From Xanthomonas sp. Leaf148 (GTDB taxonomy: Bacteria > Pseudomonadota > Gammaproteobacteria > Xanthomonadales > Xanthomonadaceae): DNA of 64,000 nucleotides. Numbering within the stretch: position 1 is the first letter of the stretch; every line of letters starts with the position of its first letter. A program made the translations under genes and the position numbers. Where the stretch lies: assembly GCF_001423585.1 (NCBI RefSeq), contig NZ_LMOP01000002.1, positions 20,371 through 84,370 on the forward strand, read 5' to 3'. The notes beneath the pieces are model-generated. The model made no database searches. It was not told the origin of the DNA and worked only from the letters and a program-made list of their open reading frames with translations. Positions 19,454-28,267 of this stretch are shown here, piece after piece.

Positions 19454-21336
19454 ATCGTCGCCGCCGGTGCGCATGGCTGTGGCTGGCCGCAGCGATCGCA
19501 CCGGCGGCGCAAGCGCAATCGCAGCTTTCGCCTCAGCTGCAGGTGACGGTTGTCGCATCGGAGTTGACTCCGTCAGAGCGCGCTGCCAGCCAGGCGCTGG
19601 TGCAGCAAGTCTTACAGCGCTTGCCGCCGGGCTGGGTAGCGCGCGATGCGGCGCCCATTCAATTGCAGTGGCGCCGCGATCTGCCGGCGCAGGTGCACGG
19701 CCGCGCGATCGGCAATCGCATCCTGCTCGATCATGCGTTGTTGCAAGCCTGGAGCGTGCAATCCGCCAGCGCACGCTCCGACATCGGCGCGCCAGCCACG
19801 CGGGCGGCGATGGCAGCGGTGGTGCACGAACTGGCGCATGTGCGCGACCGTGGCACCGGCAGCAGCTTGTCGCGCGACCCACGCCTGCGCGATCTTGCCG
19901 GCTGGCAGGTGCGTCCCTGGCGGGTCGGACGCGGCGTAAACCGTTTCAGCGACCGTAGTCCCGATGCGTACGAGCGACATAGCCCGGCCGAATTTGTTGC
20001 GGTCAATCTCGAGCATTACGTGCTGGATGCGGACTACGCCTGCCGCCGTCCCGCGCTGGCGGCATGGTTTTCCGAGCGGCTAGGGCCGCTGCAGGAGGCG
20101 GCAGCATGCGCGCCGACCTTGCCGTATCTGCAGGCCGACAACGATGCCGGTGCGATGTCGTTGCTGACGCTGGATCCATCGCGGGTCTATGCGGTGGACT
20201 ATCTGCTTGCCGAAGGCAACGAGCAGCCGATGAGTCGCTGGGGCCACAGCATGTTGCGCTTGGTGATCTGCGCGCCCGGTCGCGTGCAAGGGCCGGCGTG
20301 CCGGCTGGATCTGCAGTATCACCGCGTGCTGTCGTTTCGGGCATTCGTTGGCGATGTGCAGATCTCCAGCTGGCGCGGGCTGACCGGCTCGTATCCGTCG
20401 CGGCTGTTCGTGCTGCCGTTGAACCAGGTTATCGACGAATACACCAAGGTGGAACTGCGTGCCCTGTCGTCGGTGCCGCTGGCGCTGAGCCCGGATGAGA
20501 TCGCTGCTTTGCTCACGCGCGCCGCGCAGGTGCACTGGAGCTACGACGGGCGCTATTACTTCATCAGCAACAACTGCGCGGTGGAAACCTACAAGTTGTT
20601 GCACGACGGGGTGCCGCGTCTGGCCGCAGCCGGCCTGTCATCGATCACTCCGCGTGGCGTGCGCCAGCGCCTGCAGCGTGCCGGCCTTGCCGATCTGCGC
20701 GTGCTGGACGACCGCGCGCAGGCCACACGTCAGGGCTATTACTTCGAATCGGCGGCCGCGCATTATCAGGCCATGTTCGATGTGCTTCGACGCGGTATCC
20801 CGGTGCCGCAGACGAGTGTGGCCCAATGGCTGGATGCCGCGCCTGGTGCACGCGCGCAGTGGTTCGAGCGCGGTGGCCTGCGCGAAACCGCAGCCGCATT
20901 GCTGCTGGAACAAGCCGCGTTACGGCGGCAGGAACTGGTGGCGCGCGATGCGCTCAAGCGCCTGTTGCGGCCCGGCATTGCCGAGCGTGCAGCAGTGCAG
21001 GAGCAGCTGCAGAGCCTATTCGCCCGGCAGGCGCAGCTCAGTCACCCGGCGGCGCTTCTCGATGACTCCGGTTTCGATGGCCCCGGCTACGGACTGCCGC
21101 AGGCGGACGAGCAACAACGGGTGAGCGCGCAGGTCGCCCAGGCGAGCAGCGGCTTGGCCGATGGCTGGAAGCAATTGCAGGCCTTGGGCCGACAACAGTT
21201 GCCAGCCGAGTTGCGCGACGGTCTGGAGCAGGGTGAGGCGAACGTGGAAAGACTGCGTGCACGACTGCGGGTGCTTGCACAGCCGGTGCAGGCAGCTGCG
21301 GCCGTGCCGGTGCAGCAGGCGCTTGGCGAGCAATAA
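19450..21336 (+). CDS. Exported DUF4105 protein with HExxH motif
   Basis: A 628-residue envelope protein. A GTG start at 19450 is chosen because it overlaps the preceding stop and directly begins a signal peptide (NRRRRCAWLWLAAAIAPAAQAQ). The N-terminal region (about 25-220) contains VVHELAHVRD, a HExxH-type zinc motif. The central region (about 235-430) resembles DUF4105, with RWGHSMLRLV and the FISNNCAVETYKLL segment whose His and Cys could form a papain-like dyad. The C-terminal 150 residues are helical and Gln/Ala-rich. DUF4105 proteins are outer-envelope proteins of unknown role. Coupled to the DUF2388-like gene. Confidence 0.75.
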   Translation: MNRRRRCAWLWLAAAIAPAAQAQSQLSPQLQVTVVASELTPSERAASQALVQQVLQRLPPGWVARDAAPIQLQWRRDLPAQVHGRAIGNRILLDHALLQAWSVQSASARSDIGAPATRAAMAAVVHELAHVRDRGTGSSLSRDPRLRDLAGWQVRPWRVGRGVNRFSDRSPDAYERHSPAEFVAVNLEHYVLDADYACRRPALAAWFSERLGPLQEAAACAPTLPYLQADNDAGAMSLLTLDPSRVYAVDYLLAEGNEQPMSRWGHSMLRLVICAPGRVQGPACRLDLQYHRVLSFRAFVGDVQISSWRGLTGSYPSRLFVLPLNQVIDEYTKVELRALSSVPLALSPDEIAALLTRAAQVHWSYDGRYYFISNNCAVETYKLLHDGVPRLAAAGLSSITPRGVRQRLQRAGLADLRVLDDRAQATRQGYYFESAAAHYQAMFDVLRRGIPVPQTSVAQWLDAAPGARAQWFERGGLRETAAALLLEQAALRRQELVARDALKRLLRPGIAERAAVQEQLQSLFARQAQLSHPAALLDDSGFDGPGYGLPQADEQQRVSAQVAQASSGLADGWKQLQALGRQQLPAELRDGLEQGEANVERLRARLRVLAQPVQAAAAVPVQQALGEQ

Positions 21337-21585
21337 CGGTGGCGTCTGCATCGGTTGGTGATGGCGCTGCAGACGTTGTGCAAGTGCAGCCGAGAACCGG
21401 ACGGGCGTGCGACTAGGTGGCGCTTCTAGACAGAGCGAGCTATTCGTTGCCGACGACCGCGCGCACGTAGCGTTTCCGCGCAAACACCAGCGAGAAATGC
21501 GCGCTATTAAGCATGTTTCAGCATGGAAGAGCGGCTTGCTGCCATCGAGTGCGCAGCAAACCGGTACATCTCTCGCACGCACTGC

Positions 21586-21966
21586 TCAAGTTGCCGGCTG
21601 CAACTCCGCCTGGGTGGCGTATTGCCGCAACCACTGGCTCACCTGCGCATCGTTGCGGTACCGCTGCATCAGCTTGGCAAGGCGTGCCGGTGCCGGTGTG
21701 CAGAACTGCGCAATCGCCACTTCGATTTCGTGGCGACGGTCGGCGTCGTAGGGCTCTTCACCGGCGAAGTGTTCGCAGGTGTCGTAGTCCTCCACCAGCT
21801 TGCGCACATCCTCCGGCATGCCGCACAGGCCTGCCGGATGTTGCAGCCATTCTTCTTCCACCTTGGGATCGGTGCAGGCGACCGCAGCGGAGGCCGGCGC
21901 AGGGGCCGGTTCCGTGGTGCAGGCAGCCAGCAGCCCCAACGTCAGGGCAACGGCCAGGCGACGCAT
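21586..21966 (-). CDS. Small predicted lipoprotein
   Basis: A 126-residue protein with a lipoprotein signal ([16 protein letters not shown], lipidated Cys16). It is followed by a Pro/Ala-rich linker and a small domain with four further cysteines (ACTDP, GLCGMPEDV, DTCEHF and QFCTPAP), possibly forming two disulfides. No family was recognised. Its ATG shares one base with the efpL stop (TGATG), so it is likely translated from the efpL message. Confidence 0.75.
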   Translation of the reverse strand: MRRLAVALTLGLLAACTTEPAPAPASAAVACTDPKVEEEWLQHPAGLCGMPEDVRKLVEDYDTCEHFAGEEPYDADRRHEIEVAIAQFCTPAPARLAKLMQRYRNDAQVSQWLRQYATQAELQPAT

Positions 21967-22532
21967 CAGTCGGCGCGGCCGGCAAATTCGCCGGTGGTGG
22001 TGTTGACCAGCACGCGCTCACCGTTGGTGATGTACTCGGGCACCATGATTTCCATGCCGGTGTTGAGCTTGGCCGGTTTGGGACGCTTGGTGGCGGTGCC
22101 GCCCTTGAGCTCCGGGGGCGTCTCGATCACTTCCAGCGTCACCGTCTGCGGCAGCTGCACCGCCACCGGCTGGTCGTCGATCACCTGCACATAGATGCCA
22201 GTCAAACCATCGGTGATGTAGCCGGCGTCGGTGCCGATCACATCGGCGTCCAGCGTGTAGGGCGTGAAGTCTTCGTCGTCCATGAACACGAACGCTTCGC
22301 CATCCTTGTACGAAAACGTGGACAGGCGACGCAGCAGTTCCACTTCGGGCAGATTGTCGTCGGCATCGAAACTGGCATCGGTTTTTATGCCGCCCGGCAC
22401 GCTGTACATGATGAAGCGGAAGCGCACGTTGCCGCCGCGCCCCTGCGGCGAGCTGCGCTCGATGTCGCGAATCTGGTAAATGCCGCCGTTGTATTCGACG
22501 ACGTTGCCTTTCTTGATGTCGTTAGCTTTCAT
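21966..22532 (-). CDS. efpL: Elongation factor P-like protein EfpL (YeiP)
   Basis: A 188-residue translation factor with three beta-barrel domains. It resembles E. coli YeiP/EfpL more than EF-P: the domain I tip reads [14 protein letters not shown] with an arginine (Arg32), not the lysine that is modified in EF-P. The C-terminus keeps [21 protein letters not shown], like the YeiP end. EfpL helps ribosomes through proline-rich and other stalling sequences and needs no modification enzyme. Canonical efp should be elsewhere on the chromosome. The start at 22532 has no competing ATG. Confidence 0.88.
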   Translation of the reverse strand: MKANDIKKGNVVEYNGGIYQIRDIERSSPQGRGGNVRFRFIMYSVPGGIKTDASFDADDNLPEVELLRRLSTFSYKDGEAFVFMDDEDFTPYTLDADVIGTDAGYITDGLTGIYVQVIDDQPVAVQLPQTVTLEVIETPPELKGGTATKRPKPAKLNTGMEIMVPEYITNGERVLVNTTTGEFAGRAD

Positions 22533-22544
22533 GGGAATCGTGAG

Positions 22545-22631
22545 TAGGGAATGGGGAATCGGAAAAGCTGGTAGCGGGGTGCTGAGAGTAGGGCGCCGTT
22601 GCGATTCCCCATTCTCGATTCCCCATTCCCG
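22545..22631. repeat. Inverted GGGAATGGGGAATCG repeats
   Basis: GGGAATGGGGAATCG near 22547 is matched in inverted orientation by CGATTCCCCATTCTCGATTC and CCCATTCCC at about 22602-22631. The motif recurs near 31326-31350 (GATTCCCCAATCCCGATTCC). These short repeats lie between the SDR gene and efpL and can fold into a long hairpin. They are a known kind of dispersed spacer in Xanthomonas; function unknown. Confidence 0.65.
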
Positions 22632-22633
22632 GC

Positions 22634-23404
22634 CTACTTGGGCGCCAACCGCACGCCGCCGTCCAGGCGAATCGTTTCGCCGTTGAGGTAGCGGTTGCGC
22701 AGGATGAAGGCGACGGTGTCGGCGTATTCGTCGGGTTGACCCAGGCGCGACGGGAACGGGATGGAGGCGGACAGCGATTGCTGCACGGCCTCGGGCATGC
22801 CGTCGACCATCGGGGTCCAGAACACGCCCGGTGCAATCGTCATCACGCGGATGCCGAAGCGCGCCAGTTCGCGCGCCATCGGCAGGGTCATGCTGACCAC
22901 GCCGCCCTTGCTGGCGGCATAGGCCGCCTGGCCGATCTGACCTTCATAAGCGGCCACCGAGGCGGTGTTGATGATCACCCCGCGCTCGCCATCGTCGCCG
23001 GCAGCGTTGTGCTGCATCACATCGGCCGCGGCCTTGGCGACATTGAAGCTGCCGACCAGGTTGACCAGCACGGTGGTGCGGAAGGTCGCCAGCGGCATCG
23101 GCGCCTCCTTGCCCAGCACACGGCCGGCGCCGAGGATGCCGGCGCAATTCAGCGCAAGATTCAGCCCGCCTAGCGCTTGCGCGGCCTGCGCGATATTGGC
23201 GGCAACCTGCGCCTCATCCGTGACATCGGTGGCGAAGTAATACGCGTTGCCGGCACCCAGCAAGGCCAGCGCTGCATCGGCCTTGTCGGCATTGACGTCG
23301 AACAACGCGACCTTGCCGCCGTCGGCCACGATGCGCTGCGCCACTGCCAGGCCCAGGCCGGACACGCCACCGGTGATGACGGCAAGAACAGAGGATGACT
23401 GCAT
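22634..23404 (-). CDS. Short-chain dehydrogenase, 3-hydroxyacyl-CoA dehydrogenase type
   Basis: A 256-residue NAD-dependent [13 protein letters not shown] is the dinucleotide loop, LNCAG the following strand, and YAASKGG supplies the catalytic Tyr and Lys. The insert [20 protein letters not shown] and the C-terminal RLGQPDEYA are typical of the HSD10-like 3-hydroxy-2-methylbutyryl-CoA dehydrogenases. This fits the neighbouring branched-chain acyl-CoA genes (HMG-CoA lyase and enoyl-CoA hydratase). The ATG at 23404 is preferred to 23428 because it directly precedes the first strand. Exact substrate not proven. Confidence 0.85.
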   Translation of the reverse strand: MQSSSVLAVITGGVSGLGLAVAQRIVADGGKVALFDVNADKADAALALLGAGNAYYFATDVTDEAQVAANIAQAAQALGGLNLALNCAGILGAGRVLGKEAPMPLATFRTTVLVNLVGSFNVAKAAADVMQHNAAGDDGERGVIINTASVAAYEGQIGQAAYAASKGGVVSMTLPMARELARFGIRVMTIAPGVFWTPMVDGMPEAVQQSLSASIPFPSRLGQPDEYADTVAFILRNRYLNGETIRLDGGVRLAPK

Positions 23405-23543
23405 GCGGTGGTTCCCTGGTAGAGACAAGCATGGCGGCGGATGCCGGCACGCGAACGGTGGACGAGGCGGCCGGCAATTCTAGCCGAAGCTTTTGCGTGA
23501 TCGCGCCGGTGGACGCTGCCGCTGCAACGGCAGCAGCGCGGTG

Positions 23544-24440
23544 TCAGCCGGCGGCCGCCAGCGCCTTGCCGACCTTGCTGCCGGTGTCGCGGCCCAGTAG
23601 CTGCGCCAGCCAGCGGCCAGTGTGGGCGAGGGCAGGTAGGTCGATCCCGGTCGATATGCCCAAGCCGTGCAGCAGATACACCACGTCTTCGCTGGCGACA
23701 TTGCCGCTGGCGCCCTTGGCATAGGGGCAACCACCGGCGCCGGACACTGCGGCATCGACCACGCGCACACCTTGCTCCAGGCAGGCGGCGATATTGGCCA
23801 GCGCCTGCCCATAGGTGTCGTGGAAATGCACAGCTAGCGCGTGCATCGGCACCACCTCTGCCACCGCGGCCAGCATCTGGCGCGCCTTGCGCGGGGTGCC
23901 GACGCCGATGGTGTCGCCCAGCGAAATTTCGTAGCAGCCCAGCGCGTACAGCCGCTGCGCGACGTCCACCACGTCGGCCACTGGCACCTCGCCTTGATAC
24001 GGGCAACCCAGCACCGTGGAGACGTAGCCGCGCACGCGCACGCCGTCGCTGGCAGCCTGTGCAAGGATCGGCCGGAACCGCTCGATCGATTCGTCGATAC
24101 CGGCATTGGTATTGGTGCGGTTGAAGGCCTCCGACGCTGCGGTGAAGACCGCCACTTCCTGCGCGCCGGCTGCCTGCGCACGGGTGTAACCCTGCAGGTT
24201 CGGCACCAGCACCGGATAGGCGATGCCTGGCGCCTGGGCGATGCCGGCGAAGACCTCGGCTGCGTCGGCCAGCTGCGGCACCCAGCGCGGGCTGACGAAG
24301 CTGGTCGCCTCGATGGTGCGCAGGCCGGTGGCCGACAACCGATCGATCAGCGCGATCTTGTCGGCGGTGGCGATCGGTTGCGCCTCGTTCTGCAGCCCAT
24401 CGCGCGGGCCGACCTCGACAATGCGCACGAAGTCGCTCAT
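23544..24440 (-). CDS. mvaB: Hydroxymethylglutaryl-CoA lyase
   Basis: A 298-residue TIM-barrel enzyme that splits HMG-CoA into acetoacetate and acetyl-CoA, the last step of leucine breakdown. The N-terminal EVGPRDGLQNE has the catalytic Arg and Asp, HFHDTYGQ the metal-binding histidines, and GGCPYAKGASGNV the active-site Cys loop. The ATG at 24440 matches the family start; the frame to 24518 is an extension. It lies between the SDR gene and the VOC/enoyl-CoA hydratase pair on the same strand. Confidence 0.93.
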   Translation of the reverse strand: MSDFVRIVEVGPRDGLQNEAQPIATADKIALIDRLSATGLRTIEATSFVSPRWVPQLADAAEVFAGIAQAPGIAYPVLVPNLQGYTRAQAAGAQEVAVFTAASEAFNRTNTNAGIDESIERFRPILAQAASDGVRVRGYVSTVLGCPYQGEVPVADVVDVAQRLYALGCYEISLGDTIGVGTPRKARQMLAAVAEVVPMHALAVHFHDTYGQALANIAACLEQGVRVVDAAVSGAGGCPYAKGASGNVASEDVVYLLHGLGISTGIDLPALAHTGRWLAQLLGRDTGSKVGKALAAAG

Positions 24441-24546
24441 GCGCGAGCCCCGCTGCCTGCAGTAGTGCGAACAGCGACCAACACCACACCGCGCAAGGTC
24501 GCTGCGGCGCGTCGACAATCATCAGTGAAAGACATCGTTAACGTGC

Positions 24547-24936
24547 TCATGCGGCGCAGTGACAGACCACTTCGATGTTGTTGCCATCGGGGTCGAGTAC
24601 GAAAGCGCTGTAATAGTCAGGGTGATACTGCGTGCGCAGGCCAGGTGCACCATGGTTGCGGCCGCCTGCAGCGAGCGCAGCCCGATGAAACGCATCGACC
24701 TCGGCGCGGTGGGTGGCGGCCAACGCCAGATGCGTATTGCCCGGCGCCTGTGGGTCGGCGCCCAGCCAGAGAACTGGCCGCTCGATACCGAAGCCGGCGT
24801 GGGCGCGGGTGCCTGTTTGTTCTGCACTCAGCTCCGTGATCAATGCAATGTTCAATGGAGCCAATGCGGCCTGATAGAACGCCACGCTGGCGCCCAGGTC
24901 GCTGCATGCAAGTCCCACATGATCGATCACGCTCAT
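24547..24936 (-). CDS. VOC (glyoxalase/bleomycin resistance) family protein
   Basis: A 129-residue two-module protein. The beginning IDHVGLACSDLGASVAFY gives the first metal ligand His, THLALAA a second, and FVLDPDGNNIEVVCH the C-terminal Glu typical of the fold. Substrate unknown. The ATG at 24936 overlaps the enoyl-CoA hydratase stop (ATGA), so it is co-translated with it and may serve the same catabolic route. The long frame to 25374 is a shadow of the upstream gene. Confidence 0.85.
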   Translation of the reverse strand: MSVIDHVGLACSDLGASVAFYQAALAPLNIALITELSAEQTGTRAHAGFGIERPVLWLGADPQAPGNTHLALAATHRAEVDAFHRAALAAGGRNHGAPGLRTQYHPDYYSAFVLDPDGNNIEVVCHCAA

Positions 24937-25730
24937 GCCGCGTTCTCCGGCATCCAGGCCGGCGAGCGTTTTTCCAGGAATGCGCCCAGGCCCTCCTGGC
25001 CTTCGGGCGAGACGCGCAAGCGGGCGATCCACGCGGCGTTGGCGGCATCGATGGCATCGCGGTCGGCAGCCGGCAGCACCGAACGGACCAGCGACTTGGC
25101 CGTACTGGCGGCTAGCGGCGCGGCCGCCAGCAGCAGACGCACCTGCCGCTCCACCGCAATGTCCAGTTGATCGGCCGCCACCAGTTGATGCAGCAGCCCC
25201 AGCAACTGCGCGGTGCCGGCGTCGAAGATCTCGCCGGTGGCAAACCAGCGGCGCGCCTGGCGTGCGCCGATGGCGGCGATGACATACGGCGAAATCACCG
25301 CGGGCAAGAGCCCCAGCTTGCTCTCGGTCAGGCCGAAGCGCGCCTCGGTGCAGCCGATGGCGATATCGCAGCACGCCACCAGCCCCACGCCGCCGCCGAA
25401 GGCTGCGCCATTGACGCGCGCGATGGTGGGTTTGGGCAGTTCGTCGAGCGTGCGCATCAGGCGCGCCAGCGCCAGTGCATCGGCGGCATTCTCGGCCTCG
25501 CTGGCGGTGGCCATGCCGCGCATCCAGTGCAGGTCGGCGCCGGCAGAGAAGGCGCCGCCGTCACCGGTCAGGATCACCACGCGAATGTGCGCCGCCGTGC
25601 CGGCCTGCTGCAGTGCGTCGGTCAACGCGGCAATCAAGGTCGCATCGAAGGCGTTGTGGACGGTCGGGCGGTGCAGTCGCAAGCTGCGGACCGGTCCCTG
25701 GTCCTCAACGATCAAGCCGGTGTCCTGCAT
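24933..25730 (-). CDS. Enoyl-CoA hydratase, probable methylglutaconyl-CoA hydratase
   Basis: A 265-residue crotonase. AFSAGADLHWM forms the first half of the oxyanion hole, and NGAAFGGGVGLVACCDIAIG the second half. ARFGLTESKLGLLP carries the Glu position typical of hydratases. The nearby HMG-CoA lyase suggests action on 3-methylglutaconyl-CoA in leucine breakdown. Methylcrotonyl-CoA carboxylase and isovaleryl-CoA dehydrogenase genes are not next to it. Starts at 25730 (MQDTG), 25745 and 25790 are possible; 25730 gives the normal length. Confidence 0.85.
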   Translation of the reverse strand: MQDTGLIVEDQGPVRSLRLHRPTVHNAFDATLIAALTDALQQAGTAAHIRVVILTGDGGAFSAGADLHWMRGMATASEAENAADALALARLMRTLDELPKPTIARVNGAAFGGGVGLVACCDIAIGCTEARFGLTESKLGLLPAVISPYVIAAIGARQARRWFATGEIFDAGTAQLLGLLHQLVAADQLDIAVERQVRLLLAAAPLAASTAKSLVRSVLPAADRDAIDAANAAWIARLRVSPEGQEGLGAFLEKRSPAWMPENAA

Positions 25731-25808
25731 TGCGCATACGTCCATGAATGGGATGCGAACCATGATAGCGGCACGGGTCGCCGGAGCCATGACGCGGTGC
25801 GTCGATGC

Positions 25809-25828
25809 TAGAATTGAGAACCATTCCT
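25809..25828 (+). promoter_or_regulatory. Fur-box-like operator with -10 element before feoA
   Basis: TGAGAACCATTCCTA at about 25814-25828 matches a 7-1-7 Fur site (TGATAAT N ATTATCA) at 9 of 14 positions. It is immediately preceded by TAGAAT at 25809-25814, a good -10 hexamer, so Fur with iron would cover the promoter. The position just before feoAB is as expected for iron-repressed ferrous uptake. Confidence 0.55.
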
Positions 25829-25846
25829 AACAATCAGGCCGTCTTT

Positions 25847-26095
25847 GTGACGCTGTCCGACATGCCTTTGCATCGCGCCGCTATCGTGGACTCCGTGGAG
25901 GATCGTCTCCCCAACGACACGATCGCCCGGCGCCTGCGCGAGCTGGGGTTTGTCGCAGGCGAGGAAGTGACCGTGCTGGCCACCGGGCCGGTCGGCCGCG
26001 AACCGTTGCTGGTGCAGGTGGGCTACACGCGTTTTGCCCTGCGCCGCAGCGAGGCCGCGCGCGTGCAGGTGCGGACAGACGGAGCATCGGCATGA
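25847..26095 (+). CDS. feoA: Ferrous iron transport protein A
   Basis: An 82-residue cytoplasmic SH3-like protein that supports FeoB. It shows LRELGFVAGEEVTVLATGP and LLVQVGYTRFALRRSEAARV, typical of FeoA. A frame begins at 25805, but that start overlaps the Fur-like operator and -10 box. The GTG at 25847 (AGG about 9 bases upstream) or the ATG at 25862 is therefore more likely; the GTG gives the N-terminus MTLSDMPL seen in many FeoA proteins. Overlaps feoB by 4 bases (ATGA). Confidence 0.88.
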   Translation: MTLSDMPLHRAAIVDSVEDRLPNDTIARRLRELGFVAGEEVTVLATGPVGREPLLVQVGYTRFALRRSEAARVQVRTDGASA

Positions 26096-27951
26096 ATGCG
26101 GCGGCCGTGCCGCTGCGTTTGGCGCTGGTGGGCAACCCCAACAGCGGCAAGACCGCGCTGTTCAACCAGCTGACCGGCAGTCGCCAGAAGGTAGCCAACT
26201 ACACCGGCGTCACCGTCGAGCGTAAGGAAGGGCATTTCCGTGCGCCGTCCGGTCGCGACTTTGCGGTGCTCGATCTGCCAGGCGCCTACAGCCTGCAACC
26301 GGCCAGCCTGGACGAAGCGATCACCCGCGACCTGTGCCGTGGTTTCTACCCCGGCGAGCCGGCGCCGGACGTGCTGGTGTGCGTGATGGATGCCACCAAC
26401 CTGCGCCTGCATCTGCGCTTTGCGCTGGAGCTGCGCGAGTTGGGGCGGCCGATGATCGTGGCACTGAACATGGTCGACGCCGCGCAACGGCGTGGCATCG
26501 TGATCGATCTGCCGGCGCTGGAGCAGGCGCTCGGCGTGCCGGTGGTGGAGACCGTTGCGGTGCGGCGCGGTGGCGCCAAGGCTCTGGTCGAGCGCATCGA
26601 TGCGCAGGCCGCCAGCCTGGCGGCACCGACCGCCACGCCGCCTGCCGACGGCAACTACCATTCGCAGGTGCGGCAGATCCTGAGCGCGGCGGTGACCATG
26701 CCGACGCGGACCTCGCGCGTGGACGATGCGCTGGACCGCTGGCTGCTGCACCCGATCTGGGGGCTGGTGACGCTGGCGGTGGTGATGTTCCTGATCTTCC
26801 AGGCGGTGTACGCCTGGGCCACGCCGCTGATGGACCTGATCGATGCCGGCACCGCATTGCTGGGCGAATGGGTGGGCACCACGCTGCCGGAGGGCCCGCT
26901 CAACAGTCTGCTCAAGGACGGCATCATTGCCGGTCTGGGCGGGGTGATCGTGTTCCTGCCGCAGATCCTGATCCTGTTCGCCTTCATCCTGGCACTGGAA
27001 GAATCCGGTTATCTGCCGCGTGCGGCATTCCTGCTTGATCGCATGATGGCGGCAGCCGGCTTGTCCGGGCGCTCGTTCATTCCGTTGCTGTCGAGCTTTG
27101 CGTGCGCGGTGCCGGGCATCATGTCCACGCGCAGCATCCAGGACCCGCGCGATCGCCTTGCCACCATTATGGTCGCGCCATTGATGACGTGCTCGGCGCG
27201 CCTGCCGGTGTACGCGCTGTTGATCGGTGCGTTCATTCCGCAGAAAACCGTGTGGGGCATCTTCAATCAGCAGGGGCTGATCCTGTTCGCCCTGTATGCC
27301 GCCGCCATCGTCAGCGCGTTGCTGGTGTCGTGGACCATGAAGAAGTGGCGTCGCGACAAAAGCGAGCATCCCTTGATGCTGGAGCTGCCGTCGTACCGCG
27401 TGCCGCAGCTGCGCGACCTGGCCTTGGGCTTGTGGGAACGCGCGGTGATCTTTCTCAAGCGCGTCGGCGGCATCATCCTGGCGCTGACCATTCTGCTGTG
27501 GTTCCTGCTGTCGTTCCCGGCCGCGCCGGCCAATGCGACCTTGCCGCCGATCGACTACAGCTTTGCCGGCCGCATCGGCCACGCGATGGCGGTGTTCTTC
27601 GCGCCGCTGGGCTTCAACTGGCAGATCTGCATCGCGTTGATTCCCGGCCTGGCCGCGCGCGAAGTGGCGGTGGCGTCGCTGGCCACCGTCTATGCGTTGT
27701 CGGCTGCCGATGACGACGCAGCGGCGCAGGCCTTGTCGCCGCTGATCAGCGACGGCTGGTCGCTGGCCACCGCGCTGTCGCTGCTGGTCTGGTACATCTA
27801 CGCGCCGATGTGCATCTCCACCCTGGCCACGATCAAGCGCGAAACCAACTCGTGGAAGCAGATGACCATCAGTGCGGTCTACCTGTTCGCACTGGCGTAT
27901 CTGGCCTCGCTGGTGACCTACCAGCTGGCCGTGTTGTTTGGCGCCGGCTGA
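26092..27951 (+). CDS. feoB: Ferrous iron transport protein B
   Basis: A 619-residue inner-membrane ferrous iron transporter with a G-protein domain. GNPNSGKTALFNQLTG is G1, DLPGAYSL G3 and NMVD G4. A helical spacer follows to about residue 215, then about ten membrane helices (from about 222) with gate-like repeats containing Cys (SSFACAVPGIMSTR) and PGLAAREVAVASL. It is shorter than E. coli FeoB (773) mainly in the C-terminal and linker parts. Translationally coupled to feoA. Confidence 0.95.
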   Translation: MNAAAVPLRLALVGNPNSGKTALFNQLTGSRQKVANYTGVTVERKEGHFRAPSGRDFAVLDLPGAYSLQPASLDEAITRDLCRGFYPGEPAPDVLVCVMDATNLRLHLRFALELRELGRPMIVALNMVDAAQRRGIVIDLPALEQALGVPVVETVAVRRGGAKALVERIDAQAASLAAPTATPPADGNYHSQVRQILSAAVTMPTRTSRVDDALDRWLLHPIWGLVTLAVVMFLIFQAVYAWATPLMDLIDAGTALLGEWVGTTLPEGPLNSLLKDGIIAGLGGVIVFLPQILILFAFILALEESGYLPRAAFLLDRMMAAAGLSGRSFIPLLSSFACAVPGIMSTRSIQDPRDRLATIMVAPLMTCSARLPVYALLIGAFIPQKTVWGIFNQQGLILFALYAAAIVSALLVSWTMKKWRRDKSEHPLMLELPSYRVPQLRDLALGLWERAVIFLKRVGGIILALTILLWFLLSFPAAPANATLPPIDYSFAGRIGHAMAVFFAPLGFNWQICIALIPGLAAREVAVASLATVYALSAADDDAAAQALSPLISDGWSLATALSLLVWYIYAPMCISTLATIKRETNSWKQMTISAVYLFALAYLASLVTYQLAVLFGAG

Positions 27952-27952
27952 C

Positions 27953-28207
27953 ATGGATCTTTCGCTCACCCTGCAATACGTGGTCATCGCTATCGCAGTG
28001 CTGGTCAGTCTTTGGGTGGTGATGAAGAAGCAATTCCCGAGCGCCTTGCGACGCATGCGCGGCGCGCTGGCACTCGCGTTGCTGCGCGATGGGCGACCGG
28101 CCTGGATGCAGACCCTGGGGAGACGCGTGGCGCCGCCGGCCACGCAAAGCAGTGCGGCCTGCGGTGGTTGCGACAGTTGCGGCCCAGTGCCAACACGCAA
28201 GCACTGA
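27953..28207 (+). CDS. Small membrane protein with Cys-rich tail, FeoB-associated
   Basis: An 84-residue protein with one N-terminal membrane helix (LQYVVIAIAVLVSLWVV). A basic linker follows, and the tail ACGGCDSCGP contains three cysteines in C-x2-C-x2-C spacing. It starts 1 base after the feoB stop. Its position and Cys cluster resemble the FeoB-associated Cys-rich proteins, so a role in ferrous transport or metal sensing at the membrane is inferred. It does not look like the winged-helix FeoC of enterobacteria. Confidence 0.75.
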   Translation: MDLSLTLQYVVIAIAVLVSLWVVMKKQFPSALRRMRGALALALLRDGRPAWMQTLGRRVAPPATQSSAACGGCDSCGPVPTRKH

Positions 28208-28267
28208 TCCCGTTCGCCTCGGTTAAACTTGCACGGCCGCAGGACGCGGCGTGACAGGGGGCAGTAC

